DNA of 64,000 nt. Origin: Rhizobium sullae (GTDB lineage Bacteria; Pseudomonadota; Alphaproteobacteria; Rhizobiales; Rhizobiaceae). Positions 8,684-18,638 of this stretch are shown here, piece after piece. The translations under genes were made by a program, and so were the position numbers. The notes beneath the pieces were generated by a model. It was not told where the DNA came from and ran no database searches. It saw only the letters and a list, made by a program, of their open reading frames with translations. Location of the stretch: contig NZ_CP104143.1 of the NCBI RefSeq assembly GCF_025200715.1, positions 2,170,001-2,234,000 of the forward strand, written 5' to 3'. The number at the start of each line of letters is the position of its first letter. The stretch's first letter is position 1.

Positions 8684-8712
8684 TTGAAAGATGCCCAGCA
8701 AAGCACCATATC
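8684..8712 (+). promoter_or_regulatory. Promoter of the second AbcR copy
   Basis: TTGAAA (8684-8689), 17-base spacer, CATATC (8707-8712). The -35 box touches a palindrome ATGCAT-AAAA-ATGCAT (8669-8684), a candidate regulator site. Confidence 0.6.
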
Positions 8713-8718
8713 GCCTAT

Positions 8719-8835
8719 AGCTGATGCACTTCGGTGGCTTCTCTCCCAGTGCCACCGCATTAGCTGTTCCCCTCTGGAGGTTTTTGACCTTCACACCTTA
8801 AAGGGCCCCGAGCTTTCGGTGGCCCTCTTTTTTTG
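8719..8835 (+). ncRNA. abcR: AbcR-family trans-acting small RNA, copy 2
   Basis: About 117 nt, the same length and terminator as copy 1. The first 45 nt differ from copy 1, while the last 75 are identical. The divergent 5' half should hold seed sequences giving partly different targets, as described for AbcR1 and AbcR2 elsewhere; which copy corresponds to which cannot be decided here. Ends in seven T residues at 8828-8834. Confidence 0.85.
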
Positions 8836-8948
8836 CCGAAAATTTAGGCGCCAGTCAAAACTGCGCAGCTCACGCCCTCGTGATTTGCATATCGGAAATT
8901 GACGATCCATGTATCGATAGAGTTCGATTTATAGATCGGTATTGGACG

Positions 8949-9242
8949 ATGGACAGAGACGAAATCCTGAAGGCGCTTTCGCACCCGAAGCGGGTGGAAA
9001 TCCTCAACTGGCTGAAAAATCCGAACGAGCATTTTGCTTCCCAGGAGCATCCCTTGGAGATGGGCGTCTGTGCCAGCCAATTCGAACGCTGCGGCCTTTC
9101 GCAATCGACCGTCTCCGCTCATCTTGCAACATTGAGCCGCGCCGGCCTGGTCACCACCAGGCGCGTCGGCCAATGGGTTTTCTACCGGCGCAACGAAGAG
9201 ATGATAGCTGCCTTCCTCAAGCAATTAAGCCAGGATCTGTGA
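8949..9242 (+). CDS. ArsR/SmtB-family transcriptional regulator
   Basis: 97 residues, a single winged helix-turn-helix. The domain opens with ILKALSHPKRVEILNWL, the recognition helix is LSQSTVSAHLATLSRAGL, and the wing is TTRRVGQWVFYRRNEE. Two cysteines (GVCAS and ERCGL) lie before the recognition helix and could sense thiol-reactive compounds; this is inference. ATG 8949 is chosen over an upstream GTG because the domain begins there. The flavin oxidoreductase follows 106 bases later on the same strand, suggesting the regulator controls it. Confidence 0.85.
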   Translation: MDRDEILKALSHPKRVEILNWLKNPNEHFASQEHPLEMGVCASQFERCGLSQSTVSAHLATLSRAGLVTTRRVGQWVFYRRNEEMIAAFLKQLSQDL

Positions 9243-9348
9243 TGGCCTGATCGGCCTCGGTGCCACTGCATTTTGCCAATCTCTCCGCCGGATCGAGTTG
9301 CCCCGCTCCGGCCGAGTGATCCTCCCGCCGAAACAAGAAAGGACTTCC

Positions 9349-10473
9349 ATGAACAAGCTTTTCGAACCCGCGCAGATTGGCGACATTGCCGTCAGGAACC
9401 GCATCGTCATGGCACCGCTGACGCGCAATCGCTCACCGGGCGCGATCCCGAACGATTTGAACGTCGAATACTACCGCCAGCGCGCGACGGCCGGCCTCAT
9501 CATCACCGAGGCAACTGCGATCACGCATCAGGGCCAAGGATACGCCGACGTTCCCGGCCTCTACAAGAAGGAAGCGCTCAACGGTTGGAAGCACGTGACA
9601 CATGCCGTGCACGCAGGCGGTGGCAAGATCGTCGTGCAGATGTGGCATGTTGGCCGCATCTCGCACACCACGCTGCAGCCGGACGGTGGCAAGCCGGTCT
9701 CCTCAACCAGCCGCGTTGCCAAGGCCAAGACCTACCTCGTCAATGCGGACGGCACCGGCTCCTTTGCCGATACCTCCGAGCCGCGTGCGCTCGAGACATC
9801 GGAGATCCCCGGCATCATCGAGGATTATCGCAAGGCCGCACGCGCGGCGATCGACGCAGGCTTCGATGGCGTCGAAATCCACGGTGCGAATGGCTATCTA
9901 CTCGACCAGTTCCTGCGCGACGGCGTCAACGACCGAACCGACCAGTATGGCGGTTCTATCGAAAACCGCGCCCGCTTCACGTTCGAAGTGGTCGACGCGG
10001 TGACCAAGGAAATCGGCGCAGGCCGCACGGCGATCCGCATCTCGCCGGTCACCCCCGCAGGCGACAGCTATGATTCCGAGCCGCAGACGCTCTTTGCCTA
10101 TGTCGTAGAAGGCCTCGCCAAATATGACCTCGCCTATCTCCACGTTATCGAGGGCCAGACGGGTGGCGAGCGCGATTACACGCAGGGCACAAATCCCCCC
10201 TTCGATTACAAGGCTCTGCGCCAGACTTATGAAAAGGCCGGCGGCAAGGCGGGTTGGATGGTCAACAATGGTTACGACCGCGACATGGCGATCGACGCCG
10301 CAGAAAGCGGTCGCGCCGATCTCGTCGCCTTCGGCAAGCCTTTTATCGCCAATCCGGATCTGGTCGAGCGCCTCAAGAAGAACCTGCCGCTCAACACACC
10401 AGACCAGGCCACCTTCTACGGCGGCACCGCAAAGGGTTACATCGACTATCCGCTGCTCGAAAAGGTCGCCTGA
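9349..10473 (+). CDS. Old yellow enzyme-type ene reductase (NemA-like)
   Basis: 374-residue FMN-dependent TIM-barrel enzyme of the OYE family, reducing activated C=C bonds and often nitro-esters or N-ethylmaleimide with NADPH. Landmarks are the opening LFEPAQIGDIAVRNRIVMAP, the substrate-binding VEIHGANGYLLDQFL, TDQYGGSIENR, and FMN-phosphate residues in DLVAFGKPFIANPDL. Length fits NemA. GAAAGG precedes ATG 9349. Followed by a strong terminator. The ArsR regulator upstream probably responds to electrophiles that this enzyme removes. Confidence 0.92.
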   Translation: MNKLFEPAQIGDIAVRNRIVMAPLTRNRSPGAIPNDLNVEYYRQRATAGLIITEATAITHQGQGYADVPGLYKKEALNGWKHVTHAVHAGGGKIVVQMWHVGRISHTTLQPDGGKPVSSTSRVAKAKTYLVNADGTGSFADTSEPRALETSEIPGIIEDYRKAARAAIDAGFDGVEIHGANGYLLDQFLRDGVNDRTDQYGGSIENRARFTFEVVDAVTKEIGAGRTAIRISPVTPAGDSYDSEPQTLFAYVVEGLAKYDLAYLHVIEGQTGGERDYTQGTNPPFDYKALRQTYEKAGGKAGWMVNNGYDRDMAIDAAESGRADLVAFGKPFIANPDLVERLKKNLPLNTPDQATFYGGTAKGYIDYPLLEKVA

Positions 10474-10492
10474 TCTCCCAGCGTACCGGACG

Positions 10493-10521
10493 AAATCCCG
10501 CCTCACGCGGGATTTCTTTTT
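10493..10521 (+). terminator. Rho-independent terminator after the ene reductase
   Basis: Perfect 9-bp stem AAATCCCGC / GCGGGATTT with a 5-base loop, followed by CTTTTTC. Confidence 0.9.
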
Positions 10522-10546
10522 CGACTGCTGCCGTTAGGATGCGGCC

Positions 10547-11350
10547 ATGTTCGAATCCCATCTCCGCCGCTGGTCGCTGATACCGGACGGCGAACCGATC
10601 ATCACCCATTCCAGCCACCTCCTGCCGGTCCTCTGGAGCGGCCGGCCGGCAATGCTCAAGAAGTCTCGTGACGAGGCCGAAAGGGCCGGCGGCGCGTTGA
10701 TGCACTGGTGGGATGGTGACGGTGCCGCCAAGGTCTATGCCCACGATGACGAAGCCGTTCTGCTCGAGCGGGCGACCGGCAACCGCTCCCTATTCAAGAT
10801 GGCGACGGACGGTGAAGACGACGAGGCTAGCCGCATCATCTGCCGCACAGTCGAAAGGCTGCATGCGCCACGACAAAAGCCCTTGCCCGAACTTGTTCCT
10901 CTTCGCCGCTGGTTCAGGGAACTGGAGCCCGCCGCGAAAACCTATGGCGGCGTGCTTGCCGAATGCAGCGCGATCGCCGAGACGCTGCTTGCCGATCCGC
11001 GCGATCCGGGCGTGCTGCACGGCGACATTCACCACAGCAACATTCTCGATTTTGAAGAGGACGGGTGGCTTGCGATCGACCCGAAGGGTCTATTCGGCGA
11101 ACGCGGCTTCGACTATGCCAATACTTTCGCCAACGAAGATCTTCCGGCCGTCAGAGTGCCGGGACGGCTGCAGCGTCAGCTTCGGATCGTTTGTGCCGAA
11201 GCCGGCATGGAACCCAAACGCTTGCTCCAATGGATCGTCGCGTATTCCGGCCTGTCTGCGGCCTGGTTCCTCGGCGACAATATGAATACGTCTGCTGAAA
11301 GCCCGCTTGCCGTCGCGCGCATCGCGCTGGCGGAGTTGCAGCAAGCCTAG
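10547..11350 (+). CDS. Aminoglycoside 6-phosphotransferase-like kinase (StrB/APH(6) family)
   Basis: 267 residues. The protein-kinase-like phosphotransferase fold is shown by the catalytic loop VLHGDIHHSNIL near residue 157 and the metal-binding AIDPKG near 178. The N-terminal AMLKK supplies the ATP-contacting lysine. This pattern is typical of streptomycin 6-kinases (COG3570), which phosphorylate streptomycin or related amino-sugars. The gene lies in core surroundings between a terminator and a DUF2188 gene, so it is likely a chromosomal family member whose true substrate is unknown. Confidence 0.82.
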   Translation: MFESHLRRWSLIPDGEPIITHSSHLLPVLWSGRPAMLKKSRDEAERAGGALMHWWDGDGAAKVYAHDDEAVLLERATGNRSLFKMATDGEDDEASRIICRTVERLHAPRQKPLPELVPLRRWFRELEPAAKTYGGVLAECSAIAETLLADPRDPGVLHGDIHHSNILDFEEDGWLAIDPKGLFGERGFDYANTFANEDLPAVRVPGRLQRQLRIVCAEAGMEPKRLLQWIVAYSGLSAAWFLGDNMNTSAESPLAVARIALAELQQA

Positions 11351-11470
11351 CGGCTTCCTTCAATAGAGGTCAGAGGAAGTTTCATCATGTGGCAGATCGT
11401 GCCGCGCGCGAGGGAGCCTGCGCTTGAATGCCGCGGGTTGATCAACACGATCGTCGAACGGACGCTCGGC

Positions 11471-11755
11471 TCAGGCACGAGGAAAGGCCTCGGCGGAACC
11501 GCCGCTCTTCCATTTGCTGTCGACGACTTCCGTCTCCGGCCGGTCGCCACCTTCGGCATATTCCTCATGCCATTTGCCCTTCTCGTCCTGCCAGCTGATC
11601 TCGGCGGAATCGCCGCCGACCTGCTGCTCGGCCGCGACGATGCGGGCTGCTTCCAGCGCCTCGGCATGCGAGGGGAACGCTTCGGAATAGACGTCTCCCA
11701 GCCGGTAAGCCCAGCCGCCGTCGTGGGGAACGACCTCGTAAACCACCTTGATCAT
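11471..11755 (-). CDS. DUF2188 small protein
   Basis: 94 residues. The sequence VVPHDGGWAYRLGD and SHAEALEAARIVAAEQQ is the DUF2188 pattern: a short strand with an aromatic core followed by one long helix. The C-terminal half is charged and probably disordered. No function is known for the family; it is often stress-linked. A good AGGAGAGG ribosome site precedes the ATG. Single gene on the reverse strand, convergent with the phosphotransferase. Confidence 0.75.
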   Translation of the reverse strand: MIKVVYEVVPHDGGWAYRLGDVYSEAFPSHAEALEAARIVAAEQQVGGDSAEISWQDEKGKWHEEYAEGGDRPETEVVDSKWKSGGSAEAFPRA

Positions 11756-11980
11756 GCACCTCTCCTCTTTTTCAGTGGCCCGATTTATCGGCGATCAGCC
11801 GAAGGCTTCCGGACTGCATCCGGCTCCATCGCGGGCGGCAAGGCGAGAGTTATGAGGCACGCCGCGATTGCTTCCGGCTGACCAATTTTCGGCAGTATTC
11901 CATTAAATGCACAAGACTGCAAATTCACCCCGCACCTGCCCTGCCTGATACGGAAAATCATCGGCTGCCGAAGAGCGGGA

Positions 11981-12367
11981 TCAGAATTTCAGGGCCAGCG
12001 GATGGTCAGCCAGTGCCCGGTCGATCGTCACAAGCCGCAGCCCTTCGATCTGGCATTGGGCAAGCAGAAGGCGGTCGAAGGGATCGCGGGTATCCGGCTC
12101 GGGATCGGCCGCGGTTATGACGTGGCTGACATCGATCCCAAGGAGCGACAATCCTATTTTCTGAAGAGATTGCGCCATCTCTTCAAGAGGCATACCGGGA
12201 TCCAGCTTGCCTAGTCTTGCCTTGATCGCAGTTTCCCATAGGCTCGCGACACTCACAAATCCGACTGTTTGCGGCTCGCCTAACAAGGTCGTGACCACAG
12301 GAAATCGCTGTGCAACGTCCTTTCGCAAGATCGCAAGCACGATATGCGTGTCGAGCAGCAGCCTCAT
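11981..12367 (-). CDS. vapC: VapC-type PIN-domain toxin
   Basis: 128 residues, a PIN-fold ribonuclease. Acidic residues are in place: LLLDTHI at the N-terminus (D6), SLWETAIKARLGKL (E near 46), DPFDRLLLAQ (D near 98) and VTIDRAL (D near 115). Of the PIN subgroup usually paired with Phd-type antitoxins. The ATG overlaps the antitoxin stop by 4 bases (ATGA), the standard type II order of antitoxin first. Confidence 0.9.
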   Translation of the reverse strand: MRLLLDTHIVLAILRKDVAQRFPVVTTLLGEPQTVGFVSVASLWETAIKARLGKLDPGMPLEEMAQSLQKIGLSLLGIDVSHVITAADPEPDTRDPFDRLLLAQCQIEGLRLVTIDRALADHPLALKF

Positions 12368-12630
12368 GGTTCAGGCAGGGGCCTAAGGAGAAAATCCTCC
12401 GGCAAAGGATCGTCGAAATCGTCGGCTATGAAGGGCACGGGATTGGTAATGCCCTTCGACCGGAGGTAGGCTTGGCCAGCCTCCAAATTCAAACCGCCGC
12501 GCGGCTTGTGCGGGACGAGATCAAAGACCGGGCGGCCGTTTCGCGTCACGACAATCGTCTCCCCTTCCTCGACCTCGCGAGCGAGTTCAGTCAGGCGGTT
12601 CTTGGCATCGCGGATCGATACGGTTTTCAT
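12364..12630 (-). CDS. Phd/YefM-family antitoxin
   Basis: 88 residues. The DNA-binding N-terminus SIRDAKNRLTELAREVEEGE and ETIVVTRNGRPVFDLVP are the Phd/YefM signature. The C-terminal half, ending PEDFLLRPLPEP, is the likely toxin-wrapping tail. Start at ATG 12630, where homology begins; 9 more codons are open upstream. It should neutralise the overlapping PIN toxin and repress the operon. Confidence 0.9.
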   Translation of the reverse strand: MKTVSIRDAKNRLTELAREVEEGETIVVTRNGRPVFDLVPHKPRGGLNLEAGQAYLRSKGITNPVPFIADDFDDPLPEDFLLRPLPEP

Positions 12631-12674
12631 ACGCCAAATGTAGCCACATGCAGCCACATCGTCAACGATCCTAT

Positions 12675-12707
12675 AAAATAGAAAGGCCCGCCATTGCTGA
12701 CGAGCCT
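12675..12707 (-). terminator. Terminator of aatA
   Basis: On the reverse strand AGGCTCG (12707-12701) pairs with CGGGCCT (12690-12684), one G-T pair, then TTTCTATTTTATA. It lies just after the aatA stop. Confidence 0.65.
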
Positions 12708-12730
12708 CTCTTCAATTTCTGCCAACTGCC

Positions 12731-14648
<1,918 letters not shown>

Positions 14649-14649
<1 letters not shown>

Positions 14650-15002
14650 TGGGCCGCAACGGAAACCGGCTTCAGGACGCGGGCGAGTTCGAACCGCTTC
14701 CCTCTTACCTCGAACTGGCCATGGCGACCGCTGCGGCCACGGCCCACGACGCGCCGCGGCAGCGCGAGAAAGGCTTCCTTTTCTCGCGCCTTTCGATGGT
14801 CGAGCGGATGATTGCGCTCGGCATCGCCGGGCTTGCCCTGTATGGCGTCGCGCTGATGAGCGACGGCTTCTACATCAAGGGAAAGGCTGCGGTCGCGCAG
14901 ATCCTGCTGCAGCGCTCCTTTGCCGAAGCCGACGTGGTGGACACGACGCCGACCGCCTCCATTCAACCGCAAAACACAAAGCCGTTATCTGCGCCGCAAT
15001 AA
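14649..15002 (+). pseudogene. Possible N-terminal remnant of a class GN sortase
   Basis: 117 residues. After a 50-residue polar lead comes one membrane helix (MIALGIAGLALYGVALM), then FYIKGKAAVAQILLQRSF. This resembles the conserved juxtamembrane stretch of class GN sortases (family form roughly AKAxLAQVLLERAF). The sequence then ends within 25 residues, so the catalytic beta-barrel with its His, Cys and Arg is missing. Start ATG 14649 shares one base with the stop of the preceding gene, the coupling expected of a substrate-sortase operon. Identification is from remembered family patterns and needs a profile search. Confidence 0.42.
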
Positions 15003-15064
15003 GGTTGAAGAGCCCTGCCCGCCGCTCCACGTTGAAAGCGTATGACCGCGACGGGGAACGCCAC

Positions 15065-16213
15065 ATGACTATCGCCAGAACATTCGCCGCTTCCCTGCTT
15101 GCTGGCGTGCCCGTCTTCGCACCCGGCTTCGCCGCGGCAGCAGACAGGGTCGAGACCGAGAAGGTCGCAGTTAGCGTCGAAACCCTGGCGAATGGGCTGG
15201 AGCATCCCTGGGCCGTGGAAGTCATGCCCGACGGCGCCTATCTGGTGACTGAGCGGCCAGGCCGGATGCGGATCGTCAGGGAGGGAAAGCTTTCAGATCC
15301 GATCGGAGGCGTGCCGGACGTCCGTGCCCGCGGCCAGGGCGGCCTGATGGACGTAGCGCTCGCGCCGGACTTCGCAACGAGCCGCACGATCTATTTCACG
15401 GCATCGACCGCCAATCGCAGAGGCTCGGGAACCGAAGCCTTCAGCGCCACGCTTGCCGCCGACGGAAGCAGGCTCGAGAACGTGAAGCCAATCTTCACCA
15501 TGGACCAGTTCACCGGCGGCAGTATCCAATATGGTGCGCGCATCGCCATCGCCCGCGACGGCAGTCTCTTTATCAGCATAGGTGACCGCGGCGACCGCGA
15601 CCGCTCTCAAGACTGGAAGGATGATGCCGGCTCCATCGTGCATATCAATGCCGATGGGAGCATCCCTGCGGACAACCCGTTCAAGAACGGCGGCAAGGCA
15701 CTGCCGGAAATCTGGTCGAAAGGCCATCGCAACCCGCAGGGTATCACCTTCGACACCGCCGACGGCAAACTCTACACCGTCGAACATGGTGCGCGCGGCG
15801 GTGACGAAATCAATGTCATCGAGCCCGGCAAGAATTACGGCTGGCCGATCATCAGCTATGGACGGAATTACTCCGGCACAAAGATCGGCGAAGGCACGGC
15901 CAAGAAAGGGCTGGAACAGCCGCTGCACTATTGGGACCCGTCCATCGCCCCCGGCGCGCTCGCGATCTATCGCGGCAAGATGTTTCCGGAATGGGACGGC
16001 AACTTCCTCGTCGCAGCCCTCAAATTCGAACTGCTCTCCCGCATGCAGCGCGATGATAGCGGTGCTTTCGTTGCAGAAGAGCAGATTTTCGAAGGCGATT
16101 ACGGCCGCATCCGCGACATTGTCATCGCACCGGACGGAGCGCTCCTGATGGTCACGGACGAAGCCGATGGCGCGCTGCTGCGCGTCTCGCGCGCCGACCG
16201 TCAGAACGGTTAG
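15065..16213 (+). CDS. Periplasmic PQQ-type soluble sugar dehydrogenase
   Basis: 382 residues with a cleavable signal peptide (FAASLLAGVPVFAPGFAAAA). The mature part is a six-bladed beta-propeller of the glucose/sorbosone dehydrogenase family (YliI/Asd-like). Landmarks are NGLEHPWAVEVMPDGAYLVTERPGR, GQGGLMDVALAPDF, the calcium/PQQ region GDRGDRDRSQD and SKGHRNPQGI, and EHGARGGDEINVI. It oxidises aldoses in the periplasm with PQQ. ATG 15065 is preferred to an upstream open start because the signal peptide begins there. It lies 62 bases after the sortase remnant, same strand. Confidence 0.9.
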   Translation: MTIARTFAASLLAGVPVFAPGFAAAADRVETEKVAVSVETLANGLEHPWAVEVMPDGAYLVTERPGRMRIVREGKLSDPIGGVPDVRARGQGGLMDVALAPDFATSRTIYFTASTANRRGSGTEAFSATLAADGSRLENVKPIFTMDQFTGGSIQYGARIAIARDGSLFISIGDRGDRDRSQDWKDDAGSIVHINADGSIPADNPFKNGGKALPEIWSKGHRNPQGITFDTADGKLYTVEHGARGGDEINVIEPGKNYGWPIISYGRNYSGTKIGEGTAKKGLEQPLHYWDPSIAPGALAIYRGKMFPEWDGNFLVAALKFELLSRMQRDDSGAFVAEEQIFEGDYGRIRDIVIAPDGALLMVTDEADGALLRVSRADRQNG

Positions 16214-16420
16214 GACGAAGCTCCTTGCGGTCACCAGAAAGGCCGCCTGCCCGTCCCTCAGGCCAAGCTTTTCGCAAGCGGAGTTCCGGAGTAGCCGGCG
16301 GTGATTCATGCGGCCATGCGAGCAATCTGGCACTCTGAACGCGCCCCTCTTCGCCCTTGCCGAAACGAAATGCAACTGGTAACCGTCGCTGCCACAACCT
16401 GCCCCACATCAAGGACTGAC

Positions 16421-17311
16421 ATGACGCGCGTCCAGGCGAACCTCCTTCTGTTGCTTGCTGCCGCGATCTGGGGCGGCGGCTTCGTCGCGCAGTCGACGGC
16501 CATGAAGGCAATCGGTCCCTTCTGGTTTATCGGACTGCGCTTTGGGGTCGCGACGGTCGCGGTCCTGCCTTTCGTGCTCCTTGAGGCACGCAAGGCCGGG
16601 GTTAAGACCACGCGCCGTCATCTCGGGCTTTATATCCTGATCGGCTTTGCCCTTTTCGGCGGCGCCTCGACCCAACAGATCGGCCTTCAGACGACGACTG
16701 TGACGAATTCGAGCTTCATCACGGGTCTCTATGTCGTCTTCGTGCCGCTGATCGCCGTCGCCTTCGTGCGCCGCCCGCCGCACTGGATCATCTGGCCGGC
16801 TGCCGTCACGGCCGTCGCCGGCATCTACATGCTGTCCGGCGGACAGCTTTCCGCGCTGACCATGGGCGACGGACTGACGGTCATTTGCGCCGCCTTCTGG
16901 GCGATCCAGATCACGCTCGCAGGCACGACAGTTTCCGAGACCGAACGGCCGCTTATGCTTTCTGCCGCCCAATTTGGAGTGACAGCAGTCTGTGCCCTCG
17001 TCGTGGCCGCCACCATCGAGCCGATCAGCGTGGAAGCGGTCACGGATGCAGCACCCGAAATCCTCTACGTTGGCATCTTTTCCTCCGGCGTCGCCTTCGT
17101 GCTGCAGGTGATCGGCCAGCGCTACACGACACCGTCGCAAGCTGCCATCTTCCTCTCCTCCGAAGCGCTCTTCGGCTCGGTGCTCGGCGCGCTGCTGCTC
17201 GGAGAGACTATGCCCCGGCTCGGCTATGCAGGCTGTGCGCTGATGTTTACCGCTATGCTTGTGGTCGAACTGGTACCGGAACTCGGAAAAAGGCGCAGCC
17301 AGCCCGCTTGA
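16421..17311 (+). CDS. EamA/DMT-family membrane transporter
   Basis: 296 residues with ten predicted membrane helices in two EamA repeats. Family marks are LLLLLAAAIWGGGFVAQ at the start of repeat 1, the GLY..VPLIA region, and YTTPSQAAIFLSSEALFGSV in repeat 2. The C-terminus is short and basic (KRRSQPA). Likely exports or imports a small metabolite; the substrate cannot be predicted. The preceding gene is 207 bases away, so it may have its own promoter. Confidence 0.9.
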   Translation: MTRVQANLLLLLAAAIWGGGFVAQSTAMKAIGPFWFIGLRFGVATVAVLPFVLLEARKAGVKTTRRHLGLYILIGFALFGGASTQQIGLQTTTVTNSSFITGLYVVFVPLIAVAFVRRPPHWIIWPAAVTAVAGIYMLSGGQLSALTMGDGLTVICAAFWAIQITLAGTTVSETERPLMLSAAQFGVTAVCALVVAATIEPISVEAVTDAAPEILYVGIFSSGVAFVLQVIGQRYTTPSQAAIFLSSEALFGSVLGALLLGETMPRLGYAGCALMFTAMLVVELVPELGKRRSQPA

Positions 17312-17793
17312 GCTATGGCTTTTTCTGCGTTGGACGGCGAATTCGGAAAAAATTTCTCGCCTCATCGAGGACGCGCTATCGTTGCATTTTTGGGAAAATC
17401 TGCTCTCAACTTATATTGCGAACAATACAAAACGTTAATCATGCGTCCGCTGTGAGCGAAAATTTGCGTTTTGACGCAAATAGGATAGCCGCACTAAATG
17501 TGCTTTCGCTAACACGTTAAAAAACTTTTGCTTGCCAATTCCCGATAATCGCAGCAATCTCACGGCGTTCGGGCATTTTGCGAGCATGGGAAGTCCTTAA
17601 GAATGTGCGCGCCGGAAACGCTAATATTCCGGTCAGCCGGTCTCGCCAAGGTGGGGAATAATCCCGTCATGAGACAGGCCGGGGTAGAGGGGACCTTTTT
17701 CTCGAATTTCAAGAATTGCCTGCCAACGCCCCGCAAGGGACATAGTTGATGCTGCCCGTGTGGATGGCGGGCAGAGAGAAAAGGACCTGACGC
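17312..17793 (+). promoter_or_regulatory. Long cspA upstream and leader region
   Basis: 482 bases without a gene. Contains an inverted repeat ATTTGCG-TTTTGA-CGCAAAT (17462-17481). Just before the cspA ribosome site there is a hairpin CTGCCCG / CGGGCAG (17752-17774, 9-base loop). A long structured leader is typical of cold-shock genes, where folding alters translation with temperature; that role here is inferred. Confidence 0.45.
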
Positions 17794-18009
17794 ATGGCCG
17801 AGACTGGCACTGTTAAATTCTTCAATAGCGACAAAGGCTTTGGCTTTATCAAGCCGGACAAGGGTGGCGCCGATATCTTCGTTCACATTTCCGCCGTTCA
17901 GGCTTCCGGCCTTGCCGGTCTGACCGAAAATCAGAAGGTCAGCTTCGACACGGAGCCGGATCGCCGCGGCAAGGGGCCCAAGGCCGTCAATCTGCAGATT
18001 GACGGCTGA
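17794..18009 (+). CDS. cspA: Cold-shock protein CspA family
   Basis: 71 residues, one cold-shock domain. RNA-binding motifs RNP1 (DKGFGFIKP) and RNP2 (DIFVHISAV) are intact, with the start GTVKFFN typical of the family. The C-terminus RGKGPKAVNLQ is normal length. Acts as a single-stranded nucleic-acid chaperone in the cytosol. AAAAGGA precedes ATG 17794 and a hairpin sits directly upstream of it, so translation may be structure-regulated. A strong terminator follows. Rhizobia have several csp paralogues, so the symbol is generic. Confidence 0.95.
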   Translation: MAETGTVKFFNSDKGFGFIKPDKGGADIFVHISAVQASGLAGLTENQKVSFDTEPDRRGKGPKAVNLQIDG

Positions 18010-18010
18010 A

Positions 18011-18065
18011 GCCTCAACAAGACCGCCTAATTCGAGTTGAGGCCCGGCAGCTATGCCGGGTTTTA
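18011..18065 (+). terminator. Double-hairpin terminator of cspA
   Basis: First stem GCCTCAAC / GTTGAGGC (18011-18043), then CCCGGCA-GCTA-TGCCGGG (18043-18060) followed by TTTTAT. The two stems share one base, so they may be alternatives. Confidence 0.85.
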
Positions 18066-18149
18066 TCATTCAGCGTCCGTTCAGATAGCCGCCACTATCT
18101 TGTCATCATCACGGCGCAGGAACCGCTCACGGGGTTCCAAGAATAGGAT

Positions 18150-18569
18150 ATGACCATGAACAGGCTCGCCAAGACACTTCTTCTGACAGCTACTGCCGCA
18201 GCCCTCACCCTTTCTGTAATCGGCGAAGCATCCGCCCGTGACCGCTGGCATCGCCACAGCAATGGCGACGCAGCGCTTGTCGGCGGCGCGGTCGGCCTTG
18301 CAACCGGCCTGATCGTCGGCTCGGCCATTGCCAATCAACCGCGCTATTATGAAGAGCCGCGCTATATCGATCCGCCCTATGAGCCGGAATATGAAGCCGT
18401 GCCGGTTTACCGCGCACCGCCGCGTTACTACGCCCCTGTCCGCGCTGATATCGAGCCCTGGACGCCGCAGTGGGAGCGCTACTGCTCTTACCGCTACCGC
18501 AGTTTCGATCCGAGCAGTGGCACCTTTGTCGGCAACGACGGCCGCGAGCACTTCTGCACCGCAGGCTGA
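18150..18569 (+). CDS. BA14K-family secreted protein
   Basis: 139 residues. A signal peptide (LLLTATAAALTLSVIGEASA) is followed by a glycine/alanine hydrophobic stretch (LVGGAVGLATGLIVGSAIA) and a Tyr/Pro/Glu-rich linker. The C-terminal motif YCSYRYRSFDPSSGTFVG..GREHFC is the BA14K signature. The Brucella founder is an immunoreactive lectin-like protein; function in rhizobia is unknown. The start could also be ATG 18156. Ends at a long bidirectional terminator. Confidence 0.85.
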   Translation: MTMNRLAKTLLLTATAAALTLSVIGEASARDRWHRHSNGDAALVGGAVGLATGLIVGSAIANQPRYYEEPRYIDPPYEPEYEAVPVYRAPPRYYAPVRADIEPWTPQWERYCSYRYRSFDPSSGTFVGNDGREHFCTAG

Positions 18570-18590
18570 TCCGAGACCCCCTCCAAACGC

Positions 18591-18623
18591 AATGCGCCGC
18601 TCATCGAGCGGCGCATTTGTTTT
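18591..18623. terminator. Bidirectional terminator between convergent genes
   Basis: 12-bp perfect stem AATGCGCCGCTC / GAGCGGCGCATT with an ATC loop, then TGTTTT on the plus strand. It separates the BA14K gene from the reverse-strand hydrolase gene. Confidence 0.85.
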
Positions 18624-18638
18624 GGCCGTTTGACGAGA

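Noticed and set aside
8446..8902. Short frames across the AbcR genes
   Set aside because: They share repeats only because the two RNA genes are repeated; promoters and terminators show non-coding RNA.
15293..16375. 360-codon reverse-strand frame opposite the sugar dehydrogenase
   Set aside because: Antisense shadow; the plus-strand propeller gene has clear motifs.
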